Source of the DNA: Basidiobolus meristosporus CBS 931.73 | Lineage: Eukaryota > Basidiobolomycota > Basidiobolomycetes > Basidiobolales > Basidiobolaceae | NCBI GenBank assembly: GCA_002104905.1 | Contig: MCFE01000392.1 | Span: 1-64,000 of the forward strand | Direction: 5' to 3' | Length of the DNA: 64,000 bases | Shown: in pieces, positions 1 to 9,753 of the stretch | How the letters are laid out: the number at the start of each line of letters is the position of its first letter | Numbering within the stretch: the first letter of the stretch is position 1 | Notes under the pieces: model-generated | The model's database searches: none | Seen by the model: only the letters and a program-made list of their open reading frames with translations | What the model was told of the DNA's origin: nothing | Made by a program: the position numbers and the translations under genes

Positions 1-603
1 CAGAGTGATAGCTCTGATGAAGAACGCTCACTGATGGATTGTGAGCCTATCTCCCTTAACAACAGTACCACATATGAGCCCAGTCAAATCCCAATGTGCA
101 ATGAGACAACACCCATTGAAACAAATGCCAAGGATACTTTATGGAGCCAAGTGAGCCCAGTAATCCTTCTACTGGAGAATGATGTAATGTTGTGGCCAGA
201 GAAGTGGCGCGTTTCCACTAATATCAGTAATGGGCGCTTTGAGGATTTATCACTACTTCTTGCCAAAATCATTCCAGGATGCAACTTACCATGTACATGG
301 CACAAGTGGACAACTGTCATGTGGCTGGCAACATATGATCCAAAGACTGTCCTGATTCCAGCATGTATTAACAGTTGCACGGTGTTCACATCCCAAAATG
401 CAACCATTACAACATGTCTAAATTGTCAGGAATCCACCACCATTGAGGGAAAACTTTGCTGACACTCTGGATATATTCCAGTAATACCCTGTCTGAAGAA
501 GCTAATGCCGTTTGACCAATGTTGCAAAGCTATACATTACCACACTCAGTATCAATCAAGCACAAACATATCCAACATATTTGATGGCAAACATTACAAA
601 TAG
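1..603 (+). pseudogene. Tnp2-type (CACTA) transposase, N-terminal fragment
   Basis: This is a degenerate coding stretch that is already open at the window edge and runs to about 603, with an in-frame TGA near 460. It is collinear with the copies at 27190-27800 (plus) and 45503-46000 (minus): the acidic DSSDEE segment, the PISLNNSTTYEP segment, the CNLPCTWHKWTTVMWLATYDP block, and a cysteine-rich C-X2-C patch (TCLNCQEST) resembling a zinc-binding element. Tnp2 (Transposase_21 family) is the DNA-cutting enzyme of CACTA transposons. The catalytic centre is absent here, because the copy breaks off just before it and joins a piece of the partner gene at 604. The family assignment rests on the fuller copy at 26893-29960. 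It is non-functional. Confidence 0.7.
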
Positions 604-715
604 TTAAGAAGCAAGATTGGCAGATGAGGTTCTAGACCTTGCATTGCTGGCTGAAGACTAGGATGTGTGGGAACCAGTGAATGAACAGTGGCACAGAGTG
701 TATGTAGCTATGCAA
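604..715 (+). pseudogene. Fragment of the Tnp2-partner gene (C-terminal part)
   Basis: A short stretch reads LADEVLDLALLAED, a stop, then DVWEPVNEQWH. It matches the C-terminal region of the partner-gene copies at 56690-56940 and 58310-58585, which lie on the minus strand. It is joined directly to the Tnp2 N-terminal fragment, so more than 2 kb of transposon is missing between the two. From 716 to about 830 I see nothing I can assign. Confidence 0.6.
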
Positions 716-829
716 TGTCTGACACCAAGATCTGAGGGCACTTTTGACCTTGTAGACTTCCTTACTGTGGAAATATGCTTTGATTAGAAAATGATAGACT
801 CCACTTCTCTGTCTGGCTATAATAGGCTG

Positions 830-2158
830 CTATCATTTTAAAGGTGATATCTGTGACTTCAGGCAGCTTGCCAATGATTTCTGTGGCTTTCTTAACTGAA
901 TTTTCTGCAAATGCCAAGTCCCTCTTGTTGGTGAGCTTCTATATGATGTAATTATAAACTTTACACCCTCAGCTTTTTTCACAAACCCCATGAGATTCCT
1001 TTTTCTACTATTTAATTCAAATTGGAGCTTTTTATCTCATGGATGCATCAGAAAATGTTACTGTTAGTTATCCATGGGTGCTGGCATGTATATGGTTTAA
1101 TGAGTGTAGAAGCAGGTAGTGTTATTGCTAGGTCTCCATCTTTGTTCTACAAGGAGTTAACAAATGTCTCAGCTTACAGATTGAGTTTCATTCCCTATCA
1201 TAAGCAAGATTCCTCCCACCTCTTCTGTTGTCCTATGCTCACATTGTGTTTCAGCATTTTGCTGCAGAGACTGCAGCACAGTAATCTACTGCAATATATC
1301 AGCAGTACATTGGTAGTTCATATACTCCTCAAAGCAGTATACCCTTTCATTGTCACCCAAAGTGCATCTTATATGTATCAGGTTTGTGTCTCTGACATAT
1401 GCCTGAGGAGTGTGAACATCCCTAGAGCCCCATTTTTTGCATAGAGCAACTATGCCTACTTTTGTTATCAGTAGACATCATAAAGTATCTGCTGGCTATC
1501 AAGGACAGTGTTTGTGCTGGCCTTCATCCTAATGAATGCACAATGGACAAACAATTGGTAATGATAATGCTGTCCAAGCCCTGCAATGCTGCCTAGCTTA
1601 TTTACTATATATATATTCCTTGCATATATTGGGCACCATTATAATTGAGTTGTATAGGCCTAAGACAAGTTTGATTCTCTCAATTTTGCTTTTATTTTGT
1701 TCCTTAGTATGTCCCAATTACATCTTAACTCTTTAAAGTCTGTAGTTCTTGCATCAAGCCTTGCTTCAAGAAGGAAGCTGGCTGGGCTGCTCTGGCTGCA
1801 GGTCAAGTCATTGATAGAATGGAAAAAGGCAATTGGGGCCTATAATCTTTCATATATCAAATAATGATTGGATATTAAGAACTTGTCAGGAGCTAGTGAT
1901 AATAGTTGCGCTGGATCAAATTCATGTAGAAAATTGGTATTTGTATCTTTACATTCTTTTACCATTACAGTTATGGTGCTAATATGGAGTGCTTGGTGAG
2001 AGTGCTTATTTGATCTTGACTATATGCAAATAATCATAGGATTGTAGAGCTGAGAGAATGTAACCAGGTATAGGCTCTAAATGAGTCCTAAAGTGAATAA
2101 GATTGGTCCTCCATTGCTCAGTATATTTTAGTTGCTGAATGATGCCAAATAGTCTTGT
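830..2158 (-). repeat. Old degenerate copia element (F family), internal part plus 5' LTR
   Basis: On the minus strand this follows the order of copia F2 (49211-53893) with heavy decay. The segment at 845-955 matches the integrase C-terminal linker (51345-51420 in F2). The segments at 1325-1430 and 1480-1525 match the integrase core (51825-51920 and 51985-52035). The segment near 1735-1760 matches the Gag start (53410). The segment at 1880-2158 matches the LTR (53570-53893), including its terminal block ending in CCAAATAGTCT. The rest of the reverse transcriptase and the other LTR are gone. The open frame at 1022-1444 on the plus strand is a by-chance reading of this relic. The 2159-2293 interval after it holds nothing I recognise. 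Confidence 0.6.
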
Positions 2159-2293
2159 ACCTCAGAACTCAAATCTGGGCATCCTGAGGGCTGCAAAATG
2201 TTGTGAGCTCTTCACTTATAGCAATATGGCCACCTGGACCATTGCAGTATACCACAAAGAGTTCTGGCCATCCTCCTGGATTAATTGTAACGA

Positions 2294-3255
2294 TGTGGTG
2301 GTGTATAAGTCCAGAGGGCAAAATACGGCCAACACTTCTCAAGGGAAAACTATTGAACTACAATCCCCAACTTAGTTGGCGTCTTAACAAAAGTTTATAA
2401 TGGCTTCGATGTCCTTTGAGATGACAATGTACTAAAGCTTCCAAAGTCAAAACAACTGTAAACTCCACCAACAGGGACTTGATAAGAATGCAGCTTTGAC
2501 CAATAGTTACAAAGACTGAAAAGTATCTTTGCCTGTACAAGAACAAACTTGGGAAAACAAACAAATATTATAAAATATACCTACTCTGAGTATTCCTCAC
2601 AAGTAGTGCCTCCAAGGTCAGTTGGCTGTCAGCGCGGTTTCCTGGGAGTGTTGTCAGGTCTGAGTCAGAAAATAGTTGTAATAGGTAGCGGTGATCTCAC
2701 TAATCAATAAGTCGGAATATTGGAAGAGGGATGATTTATTTTAAGGGATAGCCTCCCTTATATACTTTTTTGCTGCTCAATTTCTTGCTAGAAAATACTT
2801 TCCGGAAGTTTCCAGAAGGTAGTAGACAACCAATCATGTCTTTGTGTACTAAAAATAGCGCAAATTCTTGGCGGATTGTTCCATGAGACATAGTAGCACC
2901 TAGCCAATCAGGTAGTGGTAATATGAAACCTCTGTGTCATGTGGTTGCCTCTTATGGTAGTGAGATGGGGGGTTATGAAACCAAGATGGTCATGTGACAT
3001 GGGCACTGTTGGGGTACTTGCCTTATAAGGTAACTATCTTATCTTGGCATCTCAGCAAGGAATAAGAATAGCTTGTGCAATGGGTTAATAGTGACAAATA
3101 GTTTGTCAGGTTGCATAGTAATAATCACATAGACAAAAATAGGAAATATTGCAAATTTGGGATGATAATAATATAGGCGGGGTATTCCTTTTTAGGGAAG
3201 TGAACGCATAAGAATGAGCACATCTGCCTGTGGGTGTCACTGTGACCCCACTACA
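2294..3255 (-). repeat. 3' LTR of gypsy element A (962 bp, internal deletion)
   Basis: It aligns with the right-hand LTR at 8290-9368 but lacks 117 bp, corresponding to about 8337-8453. The deletion lies between two short TCAAG direct repeats, one of which remains at 2338-2342. Apart from this I count roughly twelve substitutions. At least four are CpG sites in the right LTR that read TG or CA here, so this LTR looks older or more decayed. Confidence 0.9.
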
Positions 3256-3273
3256 TCCACCCCCCTCTCAGCT
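3256..3273 (-). other. Polypurine tract of element A
   Basis: On the minus strand the bases just inside the 3' LTR read GAGAGGGGGGTGGA, a purine-rich run with one T. This is the usual primer site for plus-strand DNA synthesis. The GGGGGGTGGATG core is shared exactly with element B. Confidence 0.75.
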
Positions 3274-3294
3274 TTGAACTCAGGTCAAAGCAAA

Positions 3295-6200
3295 CTAAAT
3301 GTGATGTGCAAAATTCCGGTGCTTGAATAGCTTAAGTCGGTTTCCTGCCACAGGTGCTCTTAGCGGTGTTCCATCAAGTTCAGACAGGTAGTAGCTTCCA
3401 TTTCCAATCACCTTAGAGATAATATATGGGCCAGACCACTTATTGTCAAATTTGCGACTCCACTGCTTGTCTAAAGTGGAATCATAGAGCAGTACTGGAT
3501 CTCCTTGCAGTAATGGTTTTGGTCTAAGGCTATGTGACTTGTCAAATGGTTCCTTGTTCTGAAGTCTTGTCTCTTTGAGTTTAGCAGCTGCTTGGGTAAT
3601 ATCAAGTTCATGGTGATCAAGCTGTTTGATGCGTGTAGTCAGTAGTTCTTCTGTACTCATTGTAGTTCTCCACTCTAGCATGTTCCAGGATATTGAGTCA
3701 AGCTCTATGGGAAGAACGCAATCATGTCCGTAAAGCAATTTGAATGGAGATAGACCTGTGCTGCGCTTTGTAGTGATTCTATCTGCCCAGAGTGCTAGAT
3801 GAAGTTGTGTAGGCCACTGTAGTGTCATGTTGTTGCAGCTCTTGACCAGGGAGTTAACTAACGGGCCATGGCCTCTTTCAACCATTCCATTGGCCTGTGG
3901 GTGATAAGCGGTGGTGAAAGCAATATGAATCTTGTATTGTGAGCAGAGTTCCTGGATCAAATTTGAGGTCATTTCTCCTCGGTCAGCAACAAACTGGCTG
4001 ATGCAGCCAAATCTGCATATTATATCTTCAAGAATAAATCTCCATATGGTGTGGCTTTTGTTATTGGATAGGGCTTGAGCTTCTACCCACCCACTCAGAT
4101 CATCTCTGGCAACAACAAGGTACTTCTTGGTTCCAGCAGTTGGCATGTGGACCAGGTCAATGCCAACCTTCTGCCATAGACAAGGTGTGTAGGTTGGATG
4201 GAGCGGCTCCTCATATCTCTTGGTTGACCTTCTTTGGCAAATGTCACAAGATTCAACAAAGTGTTGGACATCATGATGCATATGCTCCCAGTAGTATCTA
4301 CTGGAAACAATATTGTAAGTGGCATCTCTGCCTCTATGACCACCAGGTCTTCCTTCATGAAGGCTTGACATAATAGTCAGTTGTTCCTGGGGCTCAACTA
4401 TAACTCTCCTTGGTGTCTGTCCAGGCTTTACTCGTTTGAAGAGGAGTCCATCTTTTATGTAGAAATGATGGGCCTTCTTCCTGAGCTTTTTGAAATCATG
4501 TGGGCTCATTCCTGGTGGCTTCTCTAAGGTTCTCAGATAGTCTTGAATGGTGTTCCACGTAGAGTTGCTGGGCTTCTTCACGTGTAGTTGTCGGATTTCT
4601 GCATCAATTATGTCATCAAAGTCAGGGTCCATATCTTCAGACAACTGTGGTCCCTTCCTGGAGAGTGCATCAGCCACAACATTTGTCTTGCCAGGGATAT
4701 GTCTGACCTCAAAGTCAAACATTTTCAGCCATGCCATCCACCGATTTGTGGCATCATCAGGTAGATCAGGCTTGTTGATCATTCCTATAAGTGGCTTAGC
4801 ATCTGTCTCCAGGATGAAATGTGTCATGTAGAGTTGTGACTTCAGCTTTTTCAGCATCTTCACAACTCCTAGTAGCTCTCTCTTAATCTGTGAGTATCTT
4901 TGTTCTCTAGGAGAGAAGAGGCAGCTCTCATATCTGCAGGCATAGCGGTTACCGTCTTCATCATCTTGGCCAAGTAGTGCTCCAGCTCCTACAGGGCTTG
5001 CATCCACCGTCAAGATAGGTGGGCATTCAGTGTTCTGATAGTCAAGAGGTCTCAGAACTGGTGGAGATACTAAGGCCTCTTTTAGTAATTGCATGGCTTC
5101 TTCTTGCTCTTCTCCCCAGTTAAATGGGGCATTCTTTCTCTGTAGTCGGTAGATTGGTTCTGCTATCTCAGAAAATCTTGGGATCCAGATCCTAAAGAAC
5201 CCACAAGCTGCCACAAAGCCACGAGCCTGTGTTAGATTAGTGGGGGTAGGCCAGTTGCATATCTTTTGTGTCTTGGAGTCCCCAGGTGAACGACCAAAGG
5301 TGTTGCATTTTTGTCCAACAATGGATATCTCTGATACCCCAAAGCTGCTTTTCTCACCACTGATGGTGAGTCCAGCCTTTTCAATGGCTCCTAATATGGC
5401 ATCATTGTCTGAAATATGGTCATAGACAAACTTTCTTACTCCAGGCATAACTTCAGTTGTGTCCCGGAGTTTTGGTCCTTTGATGCCTATATCATCAAAA
5501 AAGACAGCAAGTTTCTCAGGTATAAACTGGTAGAGCACATTCACCATGCATCTCTGGAACTGAGCCACGGAGTTTGTGGCCCCTTGGCTGAGTCTTGTCA
5601 TTCTTAACAGTCCAAATGGTGTCTGGAGTGCAAACATATCTCTTGATGTCTCATCTAGGGGGATCTGGTCATATCCTGAGTAGAGATCATATGTTGAGTA
5701 GATGGAGTGACCACTAAAGCTTTCTGCAAAGTCATCAATAGACGGAGGTATTGCGGCATCTCTGATAGTGACAGCATTTGCAGGTTGCATGTCTTGAATG
5801 AATCGGAGCTTCCCATTCTTCTTTTTGGTCACAAACCATCTGTTAGCATAAGGTCCATGGCAAGGTTCTAGGATACCAGCTTCAATCTTCTTCTTAAGTA
5901 GGTCATGCACATCAGCTTGGAGTCCTCTAGGTAGTGGGTAAGGCTTAAATGACCAGGGTGTGTGGGGCACTGTATGAATCTTAATAGGTTTTTCAACCAA
6001 TGTCTTTAAGAGTCCCATCTCCTTGTCGTTATATGAGAAAACCTTATCATGCCTTATCAGGGTTTCTTCAAATAGTAAGATCTCCTCCGGTGTTAGGTTT
6101 CCATCACCAATGATAAGTTGGTTAAGTCTCTGAGGTGTAAGTCGTATATCTTCTGGTGTTCCTTCTGGTGGTCTGATGTAATCAGCAGGTCGAGATCCAT

Positions 6201-6960
6201 CAGTTAAAGGTGTAAGTGATGATCTAATCTTCTGTTCTACTGTCTTGTATTTTGTGCAAACCATAGCTGTCTGCTCCTGTATACCTAATGAGCAGCTCCA
6301 ACTGTTGGGGTGTATATTGTCAGGCTCCTCATCTTCTTCTATAACAAGTTGTGTCTTCTGGCAGGCGGTATGTGTCCTCTTATTGTTGGGTGTTACCCCA
6401 CAGAATGTTGACTGTAGTCCTGGGTTGGATCCTTGTATAGTGTACCACACTGACCCATCAGAATAGTTGGTAGTAGTAGCCTTAGTACTGGTCTCCCATG
6501 GTCTGCCTAACAGAAGGTCAAAGTTTGCCTTCTGGCAGATAAAGAGGGGAAGCCAGACCTTGATTCCTTGTACCTCAATAGGGAACTTGTGCACTACACC
6601 ATAGAGTGGACTAGATCCTGAGTTTGCATCAGTCATGTTCCATCCAATATCTCTATCAACAGGCAGTAGCTCCTTGCTTCTAAGCATCTTCCAGAAGTCT
6701 AGCGGCATAACACAAATCTCCAAACCACTGTCAATATGGCAGTCAACAGGGTCATCATAAATATACCCTTTCACCACAGCAGTTGCAACTGAGTAAAAGG
6801 TCTTATATTTGGTAGCGTTGTCATCCTTTTTGTGGTCTTCATGGTTTGTCTGGATTATATGGGTGTCCATATGTTCAACAGCTTGTCTTCTTGTTCTAAG
6901 CTGCTCATCAAAGGTCTTCCTAACAGACGGTGATACACTCATGATTTCTCCAACTGACAA
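3295..6960 (-). CDS. pol: Gypsy Pol polyprotein: protease, reverse transcriptase, RNase H, integrase
   Basis: This is an uninterrupted 1221-residue frame. The protease active site HIDSGLEIC lies near residue 78, followed by a LLGRPW motif near residue 150. The reverse transcriptase spans about 330-560, with AVFFDDIG near 488 as the YxDD-type catalytic motif. RNase H starts at TVDASPVGAG (about 650). Integrase has an HHCC zinc finger (about 865-907) and a D,D,E triad at GIDLV, VADRGE and NGMVERG (about 935-1030). It ends with a GPY/F-type module (WSGPYIISKV) and no chromodomain. In elements B and D the equivalent frame is continuous with Gag. Here one extra base near 6960 separates the two, giving a 41-base overlap with gag. 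All catalytic residues are present, so the protein could be active if produced. Confidence 0.9.
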   Translation of the reverse strand: MSVGEIMSVSPSVRKTFDEQLRTRRQAVEHMDTHIIQTNHEDHKKDDNATKYKTFYSVATAVVKGYIYDDPVDCHIDSGLEICVMPLDFWKMLRSKELLPVDRDIGWNMTDANSGSSPLYGVVHKFPIEVQGIKVWLPLFICQKANFDLLLGRPWETSTKATTTNYSDGSVWYTIQGSNPGLQSTFCGVTPNNKRTHTACQKTQLVIEEDEEPDNIHPNSWSCSLGIQEQTAMVCTKYKTVEQKIRSSLTPLTDGSRPADYIRPPEGTPEDIRLTPQRLNQLIIGDGNLTPEEILLFEETLIRHDKVFSYNDKEMGLLKTLVEKPIKIHTVPHTPWSFKPYPLPRGLQADVHDLLKKKIEAGILEPCHGPYANRWFVTKKKNGKLRFIQDMQPANAVTIRDAAIPPSIDDFAESFSGHSIYSTYDLYSGYDQIPLDETSRDMFALQTPFGLLRMTRLSQGATNSVAQFQRCMVNVLYQFIPEKLAVFFDDIGIKGPKLRDTTEVMPGVRKFVYDHISDNDAILGAIEKAGLTISGEKSSFGVSEISIVGQKCNTFGRSPGDSKTQKICNWPTPTNLTQARGFVAACGFFRIWIPRFSEIAEPIYRLQRKNAPFNWGEEQEEAMQLLKEALVSPPVLRPLDYQNTECPPILTVDASPVGAGALLGQDDEDGNRYACRYESCLFSPREQRYSQIKRELLGVVKMLKKLKSQLYMTHFILETDAKPLIGMINKPDLPDDATNRWMAWLKMFDFEVRHIPGKTNVVADALSRKGPQLSEDMDPDFDDIIDAEIRQLHVKKPSNSTWNTIQDYLRTLEKPPGMSPHDFKKLRKKAHHFYIKDGLLFKRVKPGQTPRRVIVEPQEQLTIMSSLHEGRPGGHRGRDATYNIVSSRYYWEHMHHDVQHFVESCDICQRRSTKRYEEPLHPTYTPCLWQKVGIDLVHMPTAGTKKYLVVARDDLSGWVEAQALSNNKSHTIWRFILEDIICRFGCISQFVADRGEMTSNLIQELCSQYKIHIAFTTAYHPQANGMVERGHGPLVNSLVKSCNNMTLQWPTQLHLALWADRITTKRSTGLSPFKLLYGHDCVLPIELDSISWNMLEWRTTMSTEELLTTRIKQLDHHELDITQAAAKLKETRLQNKEPFDKSHSLRPKPLLQGDPVLLYDSTLDKQWSRKFDNKWSGPYIISKVIGNGSYYLSELDGTPLRAPVAGNRLKLFKHRNFAHHI

Positions 6961-8149
6961 GAGTGAGGTTCTGCTTCAGTAGTTTCTCAGTAATCAATTG
7001 GGGGCTTGAGTAGCCTGCTATCTTTGAGGTCATCTGAAAGTGAGGTAATGGGTCTTGGGTAGGCAGTGTTCCAGGCCTCTTGTCAATAATAACCTCAGGC
7101 TCTTCAAATTGTGGTCTTCTAAGGATGGGTTTGACAGGTTCTTCAGGAAGGTGTCTCTTAGTAGCAAAGGTGTCTACTTCGTATTTTATGTTGTCAGGGC
7201 TGTTTGGACTCACTGTATGAGTCTCAATAGGGGCATCAACAGTAATCTTTCTAGTTGCTGAGTCAGACTTCTGGAAAAGGGCTCTCATTCCGCCTCTTCT
7301 GAAATTAGTGGGAATCCTTTTTCCTTCCTTATCAGCAAGCATTCCATCAGCATCAAACTGTACTGTTCCTTCTCTAAGTAGCTGGCTAAGCTCTGAGCAT
7401 TCACGTCTGGCATGCTGAGTAGAGTCACACCAAATGCAGTGTCTAGGCAGAGCTCTTTGGCCCTCAGTAGCTACCTTGGCTGAGCCGTTAATCTTGAGGG
7501 CTAGCTTTTGTAGCTGTTCAGCAAGTTGGTCAATTCTGTCGGTAGTGTAGGTCTGATTGTCAGCAACAGCACTCTTTGGCTCCTTAGTTGGCTGGTCTGG
7601 CAGATTAGATGTCAGGAGTCTCATAAAGGTAGAAGTTTGCTTTGCCTCTAGGAGTACACGTTTCATCTCTGCAAAGCAAGGAATGCCAGACTTGTCATCC
7701 TTGGCTGCATGTAGGTCAACTTTCCTTGCCAATTCCTGGGGAAGCCCTTGTGCAAGGTAAAGTGTCATGGTAAACTCAGTTATCGCCTGGGACTCTAGGA
7801 GTGGCTTGGCCATATCTTCATATTGTTGAATGAACTCTTCAAGTGGTAGCTTGGAGAGTCCCATCCTTCCAAAGTGTCTGAGGTCCTCAATTCCATAGTA
7901 TATCTGGGGTCTGCCATACTTGGTCTGTAGGTAGGTCTTCATTAAGGTCCAGTCAGTCAGAATGTCTCCTTGTCTGAGAAGCTTAGTAGTAATATCATTG
8001 GTGCAGTAGTAGGGGAAGTCTTCAGCCATTTCTTGTTCAGATAGGCTGCACATCTTGCAGAGCTTCTCCCATTTGTATATGAAGCTCTCCACATTCTTTC
8101 CATCAAACTGTGGGGCTCCATGTGAGAGTGGTAACGGCATAGAGTTCAT
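6920..8149 (-). CDS. gag: Gypsy Gag protein
   Basis: The frame encodes 409 residues. The N-terminal half resembles capsid of gypsy-type Gag, including a TDWTLMKTYLQTKYG segment. A single zinc knuckle, CIWCDSTQHARREC (C-X2-C-X4-H-X4-C), lies near residue 240. The last dozen residues (from VSWRNHEC onward) arise after the reading frame slips: the sister copy D continues here in frame into protease. Gag would form the cytoplasmic particle that packages element RNA. The start ATG at 8149 lies about 140 bases downstream of the LTR in element orientation and is shared with copy D (62557). Confidence 0.85.
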   Translation of the reverse strand: MNSMPLPLSHGAPQFDGKNVESFIYKWEKLCKMCSLSEQEMAEDFPYYCTNDITTKLLRQGDILTDWTLMKTYLQTKYGRPQIYYGIEDLRHFGRMGLSKLPLEEFIQQYEDMAKPLLESQAITEFTMTLYLAQGLPQELARKVDLHAAKDDKSGIPCFAEMKRVLLEAKQTSTFMRLLTSNLPDQPTKEPKSAVADNQTYTTDRIDQLAEQLQKLALKINGSAKVATEGQRALPRHCIWCDSTQHARRECSELSQLLREGTVQFDADGMLADKEGKRIPTNFRRGGMRALFQKSDSATRKITVDAPIETHTVSPNSPDNIKYEVDTFATKRHLPEEPVKPILRRPQFEEPEVIIDKRPGTLPTQDPLPHFQMTSKIAGYSSPQLITEKLLKQNLTLVSWRNHECITVC

Positions 8150-8266
8150 TTTGGGTGGGTAGGTTGGTGTTGTAGTCTTGATAATATTGGTAGTCTTGTT
8201 TCAATAAATGGGTAACGGCTCAAATCTTCAGGTAAATCTTGTTGGGTCCTAGGGAGCTTGTATGAA

Positions 8267-8288
8267 CCCCCCACATTGGGTGCCAAAT
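8267..8288 (-). other. Primer-binding site of element A
   Basis: Directly after the 5' LTR the minus strand reads TATTTGGCACCCAATGTGGG. The TGG start fits complementarity to a tRNA CCA end. Copy D has AACGTGGGG here, so this copy shows a CpG to TpG change. I cannot name the tRNA with confidence. Confidence 0.6.
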
Positions 8289-8289
8289 A

Positions 8290-9368
8290 TGTGGTGGTGT
8301 ATAAGTCCAGAGGGCAAAATACGGCCAACACTTCTCAAGTGTGAATGTGTGTGGGGTGTTCACTGGGTGCAATAACCTCTGGCAAAAGCTTGCTAGGAAT
8401 ACTGGGTCTTTTGTCTAATCTAATGTGATGGGGGATAAAGCCTCAAGCTTGTCAAGGGAAAACTATTGAACTACAATCCCCAACTTAGTTGGCGTCTTAA
8501 CAAAAGTTTATAATGGCTTCGACGTCCTTTGAGATGACAATGTACTAAAGCTTCCAAAGTCAAAACAACTGTAAACTCCACCAACAGGGACTTGATAAGA
8601 ATGCAGCTTTGACCAATAGTTACAAAGACTGAAAAGTATCTTTGCCTGTACAAGAACAAACTTGGGAAAACAAACAAATATAATAAAATATACCTACTCT
8701 GAGTATTCCTCACAAGTAGTGCCTCCAAGGTCAGTTGGCTGTCAGCGCGGTTTCCTGGGAGTGTTGTCAGGTCTGAGTCAGAAAATAGTGGTAATAGGTA
8801 GCGGTGATCTCACTAATCAATAAGTCGGAATATTGGAAGAGGGATGATTTATTTTAAGGGATAGCCTCCCTTATATACTTTTTTGCTGCTCAATTTCTTG
8901 CTAGAAAATACTTTCCGGAAGTTTCCAGAAGGTAGTAGACAACCAATCATGTCTTTGTGTACTAAAAATAGCGCAAATTCTTGGCGGATTGTTCCATGAG
9001 ACATAGTAGCACCTAGCCAATCAGGTAGTGGTAACATGAAACCTCTGCGTCATGTGGTTGCCTCTTATGGTAGTGAGATGGGGAATTATGAAACCAAGAT
9101 GGTCACGTGACATGGGCACTGTTGGGGTACTTGCCTTATAAGGTAACTATCTTATCTTGCCATCTCGGCAAGGAATAAGAATAGCTTGTGTAATGGGTTA
9201 ATAGTGACAAATAGTTTGTCAGGTTGCATAGTAATAATCACATAGACAAAAATAGGAAATATTGCAAATTTGGGATGATAATAATATAGGCGGGGTAATC
9301 CTTTTTAGGGAAGTGAACGCATAAGAATGAGCACATCTGCCTGTGGGTGTCACTGTGACCCCACTACA
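8290..9368 (-). repeat. 5' LTR of gypsy element A (1079 bp)
   Basis: Full-length LTR, near-identical to the one at 61337-62416 of element D (1080 bp). In element orientation it has a TATATAAG box (plus-strand positions near 8870-8876), likely the promoter, and a second TATAAGG upstream. It ends against the gag of element C at 9369, where the next bases are CCGGT. Confidence 0.9.
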
Positions 9369-9753
9369 CCGGTACCCCACTGACCAGGCCAAAGTTGGTT
9401 TCATCTTCAACCTGCTTACTGGTACAGCTCTCAAGTGGTTCTCCCCATTAGTGGAGACCAACTCTCCCCTACTCAGAGACTACCAAGCTTTTCTCACAGA
9501 AATGGAGCTAATGTTTGGTAATCTTGACCAAGCCAGAACTGCTGCAAACAAGATCAAGACCCTCAAACAAGGGAACAAACCAGCCTCAGTATATGCCTCA
9601 GAATTCTGACAACTCTCCAGTGACCTCAGCTCCTGGGGTCAAGCAGCCTTGATAAGCCAATTCTAAGATGGCCTTAATGATGAAGTTTGTGATCTGCTAC
9701 TCACACTCCCAGATCCAGATACATTGGTTGAAGCTATGCACCAAGCAATCCGG
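9369..9753 (+). pseudogene. Gag fragment of chromodomain gypsy element C (5' truncated)
   Basis: The frame starts RYPTDQAKVGFIF and continues through the capsid domain (FSPLVETNSPLLRDYQAF, FGNLDQARTAANKI). It has in-frame stops near 9608 (where the family pattern predicts an arginine, so probably CGA to TGA) and near 9664. It stops exactly at the insertion point of element B and resumes at 13371. Sequence 5' of 9369, including the first LTR, is missing and is replaced by element A. The homologous fragment at 23890-24260 supports the reading. Confidence 0.8.

Larger units (their letters stand above)
2294..9368 (-). mobile_element. Ty3/gypsy LTR retrotransposon A, complete but frameshifted
   Basis: The element reads on the minus strand. 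Its 5' LTR is at 8290-9368, then the primer-binding site, gag (8149-6920), pol (6960-3295), a polypurine tract, and the 3' LTR at 2294-3255. LTR ends are TGTAGTGGGG and CACCACCACA in element orientation. There is no chromodomain. The four bases beside the two outer ends differ (ACGA on the left, CCGG on the right), so this is not a simple insertion with a target duplication; recombination between two insertions is likely. The right end abuts the truncated gag of element C. Element D at the window end is a sister copy, and element B shares its termini. Confidence 0.9.

Noticed and set aside
1022-1444. Plus-strand 140-codon open frame as a possible gene
   Set aside because: The underlying DNA aligns on the minus strand with the integrase region of copia F2; the plus-strand frame has no support.
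6920-6960. Programmed ribosomal frameshift between gag and pol of element A
   Set aside because: The sister copy D and the related element B read through in a single frame, and no obvious slippery heptamer is seen at the extra base.
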